Shown here one piece after another: positions 1-10,167 of a stretch of 64,000 nucleotides of DNA (position 1 is its first letter; each line of letters starts with the position of its first letter). The translations under genes were made by a program, and so were the position numbers. Location: contig BQMF02000832.1 in the NCBI GenBank assembly GCA_027922465.2, forward strand, positions 20,382 to 84,381. The letters run 5' to 3'. The notes beneath the pieces were generated by a model. The model was not told the origin of the DNA. It saw nothing but the letters and a program-made list of their open reading frames with translations, and searched no databases. Source of the DNA: Turritopsis dohrnii. Its lineage: Eukaryota; Cnidaria; Hydrozoa; Anthoathecata; Oceaniidae.

Positions 1-2200
1 CTAAATAAAATACAGAAATCTTACTTAAATTCCATGGTTAAATTAACAGAGTAGCTACACTATGTGAAGGTAAGATATTGGATTTTGGATCCCAAAAGGA
101 GAAATGCAAATGCAAGTAAATGCAAATCAATCATATCGTTTTTGGATATAAAACAAAATCATATGACAAAGTCTAGTCAAAATTCAAACTAGCAATCAGA
201 AGTATTTCCATCTATTGTTGTACATTATACAGTCCATACATACTAAAGCAAAACTGTAAACACAACAAAATACTTCCTATTTCAAGCTATAATGGAGATG
301 GCTATAAACAGGACAGCTGAAGCCATGCGACATGTTCAGTGTACATTTCTCATAACGTTTATTAAAACTTATTAACTTTCCTACCAAAAAGCACACAATA
401 CAAATAGTTTATAACATTTATGCAGTTTCTCTTTTTTCTTATCTCTTGATCTTCTGGGTATTTGTTGCCAATTTTCATTTCTTTTTATCTTAACTGTTTT
501 ATGTCTTTTTATTGTAAATGCAAGCAATTATTGAGCTGCTTGTAAGTAAGATTTCAATCTGAATATTTTTTAACCTGAAGATGCCGCATAAAGCTTGAAC
601 TTGGGGAATAACACCACGAAGAAGAAGCATCTAGCCTTATCAACAGGAATTATCGTCCATATGTTTTTTAGGAAAAACACAGGAATTCTATAAAGAACCA
701 GACTTTTACAAAGAAAACCAAGAACCAATGGAACATAGCGATTATGGGGAAAATGCTTTAGGTCTCCTCAAAACAAAACATGGATTGTGAGATAGGAGGG
801 TAACTCCTTAAGGTTACAAGGCTACATTAACTAATCAAGCGTTGATTTAATTTTTCACTGATTTAAATGAAGAATGTTGTGATTGGATAGGAAGGCTAAT
901 GATTGATGAAAATCCCAACAAACATAAAGAAATAACACAAAAATACCTGAAGATGTTCGAGAGAACACGAGAGAAAGCTTCGTATAATTTTGTAAAATAT
1001 TTTCAACTTTTGTTTCTGAAAAATAATATATTACTCTCATGGCTGCATCGTCAACAAAACACAACAAGGAAATGTTTCCTTTAAATATTTTATCCTTGAT
1101 CTTTAGCAAATGCTTTTAACAACAAATGGTTGTTAAAGGCAAACATACAAACAACAAATGGTGATCACTGTAATATGCAGAGTTGAGCTGTGAAGTATTA
1201 ATGATGTAAGAGCCCCTTACAAACTCACTGACGAATTATTTCCAAATAAAGCTAGCAAAACATATAGCTATACAAGCAGTCATCACACCAAAATATCTCA
1301 AGAGATAATGTAATAATTTTTAAAAATCAAAGTTAACCTAATGTAAGTAGCAAACTCTTTATTTTTTTTTATCACGACCAGTGTACCATGTTCGAAATAC
1401 ATAACAAGTTTTTAAAGTAATCAAGACAACATCAGCAACTCGGAGTAAAATTCTAAAGTTCAGAGTTTAACAAGGCAAAAGATAATAAAAAAATCATGAA
1501 ATTATGTTCTTTTTCCACAAATTTACAAATATATCTAGAGTAGAGTTATGTTTAAACATTGAATCTAAACTCACATTCATCTTTGTTTATTTGTTCCGCA
1601 TTTAAATCAAACAAATTAATAATTAAAACAAAACAAACAAAACTGAAGATTTATAATTAACAAGAAAATATTAGCTTACTTTGCATCCATCACGATGTTT
1701 TCTTTCATCTTCTGCAAGGTATTTCTCAGCTCTAAAGTCCCTTCTCCTTTGGAGAAATAAAAACGTCGAGGAGAACAATGATTCTCTGACGTGGTAAAAT
1801 CAAGAAAGAGGTTTCACAGTATGGCATGGTATGGCATGGGCTTTGAGCTATATTTGAGCTGTATTTGACCACTCTACCGACGACCGAAAGACCTTAAGGC
1901 TTACATTTTGGGCTAAAAGCTATTAACGTTCTACGTACTTTAGGCACGAGAGCTGTACTGTTCAAACAGACGGAAGAACAAAAGAATTACTGCTGAGCTA
2001 CGATTAGCGCTATGGGTTTCGAACTACCGTAGAATCGGGACTTGGGCTGTATCTTTGAGCTGTATCGATACAGCTCAAAACTGTTAGTTATAATCGACGA
2101 AAAGAATAGGAGAACGGCCGTAACTCATTTAGTAACCATTCTCTTGACGAAATTTTACTACAGCTTGAGCTGTATGAGCTGTACCCTGCATCCGCCCCTG
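1..2200. mobile_element. hAT-like non-autonomous element, right part
   Basis: The segment ends at 2200 in CATCCGCCCCTG, the same end as the complete copy at 28238-30850 (CGTCCGCCCCTG). From about 850 to 2200 the two copies are collinear, for example the GAGCTGTATCGATACAGCTC region and the TTTACTACAGCTTGAGCTG end. Bases 1-850 do not obviously match the other copy, so the left end is either outside the window or replaced by another insertion. No transposase ORF is visible. Assignment to hAT rests on the CAGGGGCGGAY terminus, which is shared by several elements here. Confidence 0.6.
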
Positions 2201-2270
2201 ATTCAGTTGTAACTTCTATTTCTCATGAAAAAAGCAAATACATGACATAAGAATGAAGCATCTCTGATTT

Positions 2271-2799
2271 CTACCTAGGATCAAAGCTATATTGTGGAGA
2301 ACCTAAACGATCTGGTTGATGCGAACTACCATTGAGCGATTCATCTTGTTGTAGTTGACTGGTAAATGATTGGACTCGAGGTTGAAGAGTATTTCTGAAA
2401 GGATTGAACTGCGCTTGATGTTTACTGTACATAGACAAATACACCAGCCTCTGAATTTCTAACTTTAGGAATTCTTTACTTGTACCATTCCCTAACTGCC
2501 GCAACTGAACAAGCAACATTTGAAAAAAATAGTCATCTGCCGTCTTATCAAGTGAGCTTTCTGCAACCACAGGTTGCTTCAAAACATTGATTGCAGCCGC
2601 CCTAAACATTCCCCTTTCTTCTTTTTTCTCAGCTTCTTCCTCCATTGACTTTCGGTTTCGTTTGATTTTGTGCGAAAAGGGAATATTTTCTGTGCCGTAG
2701 GAGGCGTCTGTTTGCAAGTTAGAAACCCCCTGCCTTGCTTTTTTGCATGCTGTTAATATATCTTCTGTTGATATCTTCTGCCTTAATTCTGCTTTAATT
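2271..2799 (-). CDS. BESS-motif protein, terminal exon (MADF/BESS-like)
   Basis: This is one open exon on the minus strand, read from a plausible acceptor (CTAG) at 2800 to a stop at 2271. The reading frame is open upstream of the first possible start, so this is not the whole protein. The middle contains a DDYFFQMLLVQLRQL helix followed by a basic/leucine helix ending in YLSMYS. That pattern resembles the BESS protein-interaction motif of MADF-BESS regulators. A lysine/glutamate-rich stretch precedes it and a Gln/Ser-rich tail follows. Such proteins act in the nucleus as DNA-binding regulators and also occur as accessory proteins of PIF/Harbinger transposons. No MADF domain is visible nearby. 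It could be the last exon of a host gene split by the element at 2880-9871, or a transposon remnant. Confidence 0.45.
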
Positions 2800-2879
2800 C
2801 TAGTAAGTGCGTTTTATCTTATTTGTCTTTATACTCAGCGCAAGTTGTTTTAAACAGGCACCCCCCATATAAAGGTATA

Positions 2880-3465
2880 TAGTCCAAGAGCCAGTGACAT
2901 GTTTGCCTAACCCATTTGGCACAGAAGGTTTGACATCACCAACGGACACTAAGTATCAGTTAAAGCATTTTTAACTCGGTCAGTTGCTCCCGCTGTGGGG
3001 GGTCTGGTTCCCATGGACCCCCTAATTCCCCAAAAATTTACATAAAGGTAACCCATTCCGCAAATGGACATAAATTGCAGGGAATAAAGTACTTGTTTAA
3101 TGACTTTGAAAAATTTAATAACTTACCAAAATATCCGGGGGTAAGGCTGGGTCAGCTGCCCAGCAAGGACCCGAAATTTTGCAGCAGCTAAACCCATCTG
3201 GTAAATGGCTGAAATTCTGCTTAGAGAAAGCCTATGTGATGACGAGATAATTGGTCAAAGAACTTACCGAAAAATCCGGGGGTAACAGCTGGTCAGCTGG
3301 CCTTGATTATTTCTGTGACGTCACCTCAAAGGGTTAACACTTTTCTAACCCATAACGAAAATGGCTGAAACTTTGCACGGTGGAAGCTTATGGTATAAAG
3401 TAACCATTGGACCAATAGCTTACCAAAAATTCCGGGGGTGAGTGTGGGTCAGCTGTCCTCAGTTA
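2880..3465 (+). repeat. Left arm of foldback-like element
   Basis: Its reverse complement is found at 9353-9871 plus 6554-6629. The arm contains three related units, and homology stops after CAGTTATTCC at about 3465. A TGACGTCA palindrome lies in the third unit near 3317. Confidence 0.85.
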
Positions 3466-4146
3466 TTCCGATAATCCGAACTTTCTGGAAGTAATAAAAA
3501 CTTTTCTCTATTCCACGAAATTTACAAAAACGAGCGTTTGATTTTGAAACTTACAACGCTGTTTAATTTGCTTCTGATGTATTTGCTTCTGAAACGTTCG
3601 ATTGAGCAAAGATTAAAAGAATTGTTTTCAAAAGACGTACAATAATAATAATTGTATGTAGTTTATGTAATATAGTGTAGTATGATCTGTACTTTTCCCT
3701 GGGATGGATGTAACTCAAGACAAACCAAACGAAAATGATGGTATGTAAATTTACTTATTTCTAGTTTTATTTTAAGTGTTTGTCAGTCTTCAGATTTCTA
3801 ATATTGGTAGATGATACATATAAGCATAGAAAATTTAAATCATGGAGAGAGCAGCATTCACATTTAAGTTGATTCATTCTTCCTTTTTTAAGAAGTCTTA
3901 AGGAAAAATACGTAACATAAATTTACTTAAATGTGACTACTTTCTTAAGTGCGCCGTAAATTTAATGTATTATCTGAAACCTAATAAAATTTACTTGAAT
4001 GTGAATGCGGCTGAATAATAAGAGTTTGCACTGCACTAATGTCGATGTTACAGATATGACGATTTTCAATTTCAGAAAATACAAGAATAAGAATCATGTT
4101 TATTTAAGTACCAAAAGTTCATAAGTGCACGTATATTCTCTAGGTC

Positions 4147-5838
4147 ATGACGTTTGATCAAAATGTAGATAAAGATCACCTTTACAACCTTGGAAGTGGA
4201 AAAGCTGCAAATGATGATACTGAGATGTTTTTGCTGAATATCAAAAACATTGGTGATAAAGCAAGGAAAACGTTTATTGAAGAGTGCCTCGAGGACACCT
4301 CTAGATTTAAAGCACCTATCAAGAAACAGAACCTTCAGACATTTGCGACTGAATTCGGCAGAAAACGAATTAAGAAGACGGATGGAAAAGTGGTTTCAGC
4401 TTGTTTGATGAGAGATCTCTTTGGGAGTATCTTGTACTTGTCCCTTGAGAAAAAGGTAGACTTGGCAGAGGTTCTGACGTATCCATTAACTCCGTTGCCG
4501 TTATCCCTTTGTCACGTGGATGGGTTGTTTCACAAGACACCGAAATCAGCGCTTTTAAAGTACCTGGAGGCGAAAATAGTTAGTCAAGGACCATCTCATG
4601 TAGATGTTACAGTAATCGATGCGATGTTTTTCTTACATTTGCATGTAAATTTACCAGCTACGTTTGGCGGCATTGCTCTGTACCTGCTCAGAAAAATAAT
4701 GGAATCTGAGGGCCAAGTTGTGCACTTTATGTCAGATAAATGAATACAACCGTCGATAAAGGATGTTGAAAGAGCATCGAGAACAACTCAAACTGGATGT
4801 ATCTCATACCAAATAAAAGGAGAAAATCAAAAGCGCCCACAGAACTGGTTAGCAGTTCTTAGAAATGCCAGCTTCAAAGAATCTCTAGTATTGTTCCTTA
4901 TAGAGAGTTGGAAAGAAGATGTGTGTATTCCCATACTGGGCAACAAAGTTTTATTTGCGAATTATAATGACACATGTTACAAAGTTAGTGTTGTTAATGG
5001 ATCCATTTTTCGAGAAGAGGCACTTGAACTATTTTCAACACATGAAGAAGCAGATAATCGCATGTTTTTCCATATCTCATTGGTACCATCCCCATCGAAT
5101 GTTGTAGTAAGAACTGATGACACAGACTGTCTCATCATTGGACTTGCGTGTAAACAATACTACCACAAAGATATCAGCATCTGGATAGAAGCTGGGAAAG
5201 GCTCTGCAAATAATCTAAGATACATCAACATTAACCAGTTGTACACAGAACTTGGAACGAAAATTTGTGCCGCCCTACCAGCTTATCATGCATTCACCGG
5301 CTCAGATTATACGGCATCGTTTTCAAGAAAAGGTAAAGTCAGGCCTTTAATGGTATTGGAAAAGTCGGAAGTTTTTCAAGCAGTATTTAAACAATTGAGT
5401 GGAACCACCGTTATCGATAATGACATCATGAATGCAATGGAAAAATTTGTATGCTCAATCTACGGCATGAAGAAGTTACAAGATGTTAACCAAGCAAGGT
5501 TTGAAATGTTTTTGAAGAAGTATAAACCAGAAGCTAATGGAGATAAAAGGATATCCACTGTTAAGAAGTTAGATGCACGTTGTATGCCTCCTTGTCGGCG
5601 AGTGTTGGAAGAAAAAATTAAGAGAGTTATTTACGTGGCTAATACATGGTTATCATCTGTATCTCCGCATCCACCACTGATTACCCCATTAGAATTTGGT
5701 TGCTCTTTAAAAGAAGAGAAGTATGAAATAGTTTGGTACAGTGGAGAATGTTGTCCAAAGTCACTGGACGTTGTAATAGAGGAAGAAGGCGATGATTGTA
5801 GTGATGGTGAAGAAAATGGTACGATAATCGTTGTTTGA
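4147..5838 (+). pseudogene. FEN1/XPG-like (PIN-fold) transposon protein, one in-frame stop
   Basis: Two open segments, 4147-4743 and 4891-5838, lie in the same frame. They are separated only by a TGA at 4741-4743, and the 147 bases after it are open up to the second methionine. Read through, the product would be about 563 residues. The second half has three acidic clusters in order: HEEAD, VRTDDTDCLI and AFTGSDYTASF. They recall the EAEA, TDDxD and GxDY metal-binding clusters of the FEN1/XPG flap endonuclease I-region, which suggests a structure-specific nuclease. This is inference from motifs. The N-terminal half is not recognised, and an upstream exon may exist because a CTCTAG acceptor-like site directly precedes the first ATG. 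The C-terminus is acidic. Position inside the inverted arms suggests it served mobility of this element. The single stop could be real decay or a sequence error. Confidence 0.55.
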
Positions 5839-5966
5839 AATAGAGCAAACTGTCAAAGTAACTCAAGGTTTTCTATAATACGGATTACAGTTTCTCAAAC
5901 TTGTAGTACTTACATTGCTGTTTTTTCTATTGTCAATCCAATATCATAAACCATTCAAAGGAACTT

Positions 5967-6107
5967 ATGCAAAATGTCCTAGAACCATATTGGATTACAC
6001 CTTATATTGAAAGGAGACTTTCTTTTTTGCTAGATTCAGATAACGAAGAAGCTGATAGCAGTGACAGCGACAGTGATAATTGGGGAAGTGATGACGAAAA
6101 TGATTAA
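5967..6107 (+). CDS. Short acidic ORF, possible C-terminal exon
   Basis: The ORF encodes 46 residues and ends in a Ser/Asp/Glu-rich tail (DSDNEEADSSDSDSD) after a YIERRLSFLL segment. It lies 130 bases after the nuclease-like ORF, in the same element and strand. It could be an alternative 3' exon or a separate short gene. No function is recognised, and composition is the only argument for coding. Confidence 0.3.
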   Translation: MQNVLEPYWITPYIERRLSFLLDSDNEEADSSDSDSDNWGSDDEND

Positions 6108-6553
6108 CATGTCAATGCTTAACAAGATGACAACAGGTATAAAAATGTTACAAAAACAACAAACTCTAACAGCTAAAAGGCTAAAGCTTTAAATTAAAAG
6201 TTAAGATTGTACGGATGTTTAAATTTATTCGGAAAAAGCGTAATGCTCTGCTGTGAATAAGGATTGCTTTGCTTTTATTTAGGAACTGCCGGCTCAACGG
6301 AAAGAACTTAATTTTAAAGAAGAAAACAACGTTTATGAAATTTATTTGGTTTCATTTTTGACCCTTTACTCCATCACAACGAGAAAACTGTCATGCAGTA
6401 GCTTAATAAGATTTTTACAGACTTTATTTGGGCTTGTCAGCTTTGTGTATTCATCCCTCCCTAATACTACTAGTTTATAGGCTTGCAATAGCATCAGCAA
6501 TTACCGTAGGCAATTAACGAACATGTGTAGGAACTTTTAAGTGACGTCATATG

Positions 6554-6629
6554 GGAATAACTGAGGACAGCTGACCCACACTCACCCCCGGAATTTTTGG
6601 TAAGCTATTGGTCCAATGGTTACTTTATA
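6554..6629 (-). repeat. Right arm of foldback-like element, inner piece
   Basis: This is the reverse complement of about 3390-3465. It ends at the insertion point of the nested element, and the arm resumes at 9353. Confidence 0.85.
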
Positions 6630-6946
6630 CAGGGGCGGATCCAGGGTTAGGCAACTTAGGCAAATGCCTAACCCAAAATCAGTTAAATAATGTTTTTCAC
6701 AAATTGAAAAAGGTATTGTATTACAATAATCAGAAAATAATCGAAAATATCAAGAGATTCCCGCATCAATCCGATATCCTTTCTTTTTCGCAAATAGGAT
6801 TATTCTCCGGCGAGGCGCGGCGCGCGCCATGATGTTACAAATTAATGTTTTTTACAGCTTCAGTTTATAGGTATTGATTCTGCCCGGAAAACGACTTCTC
6901 ATAGTTACATTGACAACACAGACTAGTGCCTAACGCTCACCTAGGC

Positions 6947-7107
6947 GAAGAAAATTTGCCTAAGGAGCCCCGGGTTTACACACTTTAATGAATGAACTGG
7001 AAGAAAATTTGCCTAAGGTACAACCATGGGTTAACACTTTATTGAATGAACCAGAAGAAAATTTGCCTAAGGTACAACCATGGGTTTACACACTTTTATT
7101 GAATGAA
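6947..7107 (+). repeat. Threefold tandem repeat, ~54-bp unit
   Basis: Three copies of a unit beginning GAAGAAAATTTGCCTAAGG start at about 6947, 7000 and 7054. It sits in the nested hAT-like element and keeps a 70-residue frame open, but no coding role is apparent. Confidence 0.75.
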
Positions 7108-7911
7108 TGGTCACCAAATCTGCACAAAACGACGTGGAAGACCTTCGAATTAGACCCAGTTCAACATGGATTCGCTAGAAAACATCGTTGCAGCTTTTGA
7201 TAGCAATAATGAAGTATTAATTAGGAAATTTTGAATTCACTTAATACATCTGTTGAAAACAGACTTCAAAATCTAGGAAAAGCATTTTTTTCGAGTCATG
7301 TCTCTTCTTTTGCTTATGCGAAATGAAAAGATTGTGGCTGCTTTAAAGCAAGTGTTTTATTTTATGTAATATAAATGATTAGCATGGATCATTAGCACCA
7401 TAATTCGTTGACCATAAGTATGACGACAGTTAATTATTAGCTCAGCTATGTATAATACGTTTGTTTGTGTCAACTGAACCGAAGCCTTTTCTTTATTGAT
7501 TAATGATGTATATAAATATTTTTGGTATCTGTTTCTGTTAACCAAAAATACATCTGTAAAAATGTTATGGAGTTACGTTTGAATGACTGAGTTTATAATA
7601 CACAAAGTCATTGTTATTTTTCTGAGTTGTTTTGCGTAGGCAGCTGCATGGTTTTTTTAGCACCAGTATCTCAACCTGGTAACTTATTTGTACAGTTCAG
7701 TATTATATATAATTTTTCTTGGTTCGAGATGACTGTCTGGTTTTGAATTAAAGAACTTTAAAAGGATCCTGTGTCCAAAATGATATGAACCAATATGATA
7801 GAGATCAAAAAGCCTCTTGTTAGTATTACTTACTCCCAGTTTCTGAGATATGTATTTATTTTTAAAATCTTACATTGACTTTATGCAATGCATATATTTT
7901 ATGATATGTAA

Positions 7912-8076
7912 CAGTGGTGGATCTAGAGGTATGTCGAAATTTGTGTATGAGAGCATTAACATAATTTGTGAATTCAATTTATATTTCCAATGGGATTATT
8001 TGGACGCTTTTCCTTTATGGTTAGATTGCTAACAGTCTCCTACACAAATTTCGACATACCTCTAGATCCGCCACTG
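7912..8076. mobile_element. 165-bp MITE with ~36-bp TIRs
   Basis: The ends are inverted copies of CAGTGGTGGATCTAGAGGTA and continue to about 36 bp. The flanks are TGTAA and TATAA, a 4-of-5 match that fits a mutated 5-bp duplication. The terminal GTGGATCTAG resembles the larger CAGGGGCGGATC elements, so it is probably a deletion derivative of a related family. It lies inside the 6630-9352 element and is thus a third nesting level. Confidence 0.75.
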
Positions 8077-9352
8077 TATAATAAGATAGTATATAGGTTA
8101 ACTTTCTCATCGCAAGTTATCATCTTTCTAATTTACTATAGAGAGAAAGGGCTTTCACTCTGAGTGAGTGATAAGAAAATGAAGTTATAATATATTGAGA
8201 GTTTATACACATAAAGAAAGAATAAAAATCTTATTACATAATTATCTATTGTATCATTTCATGATTTTTAAATCAAAATATCTGCCCAAGGAAACAGAAT
8301 TTCCAAAAACTATAAGACTTCTGAAACAACTTTGTGCATTCTATCATCCCTCGAAATATCATTTTGGATGCAGAAACACTTTAACATCTTTGGAGTTATT
8401 CTTTCATTTTATAAAAACCACCTACGTTATGTCTTCTTTTGAAAAAGGTAATTACATAATGTTTTAGTTTGACTTCTTTGTTTCCTATGCTACATTAAAT
8501 TCTGGAAAAAATGTTGTAGCTCTTATTAGAGAGGAAGCAGTACATAATTTATCTGTTGTTGTGTAGTTTTATATATATAGGTTCTTGGACTTGTCTCAGG
8601 GATTTCTGTAAACACCATCTTTTACTATAATGTGGTTGACATTAATTATTTAACCATGGATCATTTTTAGGGTAGGGTATACTATTTGATTTCATGAACG
8701 TATAGTGCAGAAATCTGTTTTTATTTTGCTGCTGGATATGATCAAGGAGCTTGTCTCTAACTTTGATTTTGGTCATTTTACTCTATTTCTTAACATAATT
8801 TCTTTTCTTTTCTTTCTATCTGACCATCTTGTGAAGTACATAGATAAAATATCATGTATATGAAGTAAAATATCATAAAGTATATATCATGTATTTATCT
8901 GAGTGCTCCAATCTATCATGATAGGTGATTGAAAATTTATTTATTTGATTCATTACAAGTATGTTTTCGTTTGGTGGATGCTTCCTGTTCATGTACAAGC
9001 AATCAAGAAAATGAAGAAGATAACAGATGAAGTAATTTATTGGTTATTTACTTAACCTCCAACCTGGCAGAAAATATTATTTTGGCCTACATAACGTAGT
9101 TCAATACATTCCATTCATACTCAATTAGTTTTCTTTTGTTTATTTCCCTTATTCCATTAGTGCAACAATACAGGCTTGCATTATAACACCCCTTTACGTT
9201 AGGACGAATCAATTCGAGTTAATAATTTTTACACTTCGAAAAGTATGTATTAGATTGGGCGTAAATTGGCGTAAATTTCATCGATTGCGCCCGTATGTGT
9301 GTTTAACAAAAAAAATTTGCCTAACCCTTAAAAAATCCTAGATCCGCCCCTG

Positions 9353-9871
9353 TTATACCATAAGCTTCCACCGTGCAAAGTTTCAGCCATTTTCGTTATG
9401 GGTAAGAAAAGTGTTAACCCTTTGAGGTGACGTCATAGAAATAATCAAGGCCAGCTGACCAGCTGTTACCCCCGGATTTTTCGGTAAGTTCTTTGACCAA
9501 TTATCTCGTCATCACATAGGCTTTCTCTAAGCAGAATTTCAGCCATTTACCAGATGGGTTTAGCTGCTGCAAAATTTCGGGTCCTTGCTGGGCAGCTGAC
9601 CCAGCCTTACCCCCGGATATTTTGGTAAGTTATTAAATTTTTCAAAGTCATTAAACAAGTACTTTATTCCCTGCAATTTATGTCCATTTACGGAATGGGT
9701 TACCTTTATGTAAATTTTTGGGGAATTAGGGGGTCCATGGGAACCAGACCCCCCACAGCGGGAGCAACTGACCGAGTTAAAAATGCTTTAACTGATACTT
9801 AGTGTCCGTTGGTGATGTCAAACCTTCTGTGCCAAATGGGTTAGGCAAACATGTCACTGGCTCTTGGACTA
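9353..9871 (-). repeat. Right arm of foldback-like element, outer piece
   Basis: It begins with the second TTATA of the duplication and continues as the reverse complement of about 3397 back to 2880. Confidence 0.85.
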
Positions 9872-9919
9872 ATAAGTTTGATAATGTGGTCATAACACCA
9901 TGACGAAGATTTTTTTTAC

Positions 9920-10167
9920 TTCTTTTTTCTTTTTCGACGGTGATACAACTTCAGACTCCCAGTTATTTTCTTCTCCTTCTTCTTGCTCATCTCTAGCAAT
10001 TTCGTGTCTTAGCTGGTCTTTCTCAGAGAGCATCTCAAGGCTATAAAAGACCAAAAATACAAAATGCTTTGATGCACAGAGTATTTACAAAAAAGCTGTT
10101 ACTAGCTACTTTTAAAAAAATAAAAACAAATATATTTGCTGTACCTGAAACGTCTTAACTCGTCCAT
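9920..10167 (-). CDS. Candidate two-exon start of a small acidic/basic protein
   Basis: On the minus strand an ATG at 10167 opens a 23-base exon that ends at 10145 with a GTACAG donor. A second exon from 10040 (TTTATAG acceptor) to 9920 (GTAAAA donor) continues the frame for 48 codons. The peptide is glutamate-rich, then lysine-rich (SPSKKKKE). It sits just outside the right end of the foldback-like element, and the BESS-like exon at 2271-2799 lies just outside the left end on the same strand. The two could belong to one gene with the element in an intron. However, the phase at 9920 does not fit the acceptor at 2800, so at least one more exon would be needed. Weak evidence overall. Confidence 0.25.

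Larger units (their letters stand above)
6630..9352. mobile_element. Nested hAT-like element with 5-bp TSD (TTATA)
   Basis: The termini are CAGGGGCGGATCCAGG at 6630 and, reading back from 9352, CAGGGGCGGATCTAGG. They are flanked by TTATA at 6625-6629 and TTATA at 9353-9357. The uninterrupted left arm (around 3393-3402) has only one TTATA at the matching place, which proves the insertion and its 5-bp duplication. The inside is AT-rich with only short ORFs and no transposase. Both subterminal regions contain GCCTAACCC, also seen in the small relative at 27770. Terminal CAGGGG resembles hAT elements, which usually duplicate 8 bp, so the superfamily call is tentative. Confidence 0.85.
2880..9871. 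mobile_element. Foldback-like transposon with ~590-bp inverted arms
   Basis: Both ends carry TAGTCCAAGAGCCAGTGACA facing inward. The left arm runs 2880-3465. The right arm runs 9871 back to 6554 and is split by a later 2.7 kb insertion. Without that insertion the element is about 4.3 kb. Each arm is made of related units of about 145-155 bp, each with a CTTACCRAAAWWTCCGGGGG core followed by GTCAGCTG (near 3123, 3266 and 3420). Arms built of tandem subrepeats are typical of foldback elements. The body holds a nuclease-like gene at 4147-5838 and a small acidic ORF. A possible 3-bp duplication (ATA) flanks the ends but is too short to be convincing. The superfamily is not known. Confidence 0.75.
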
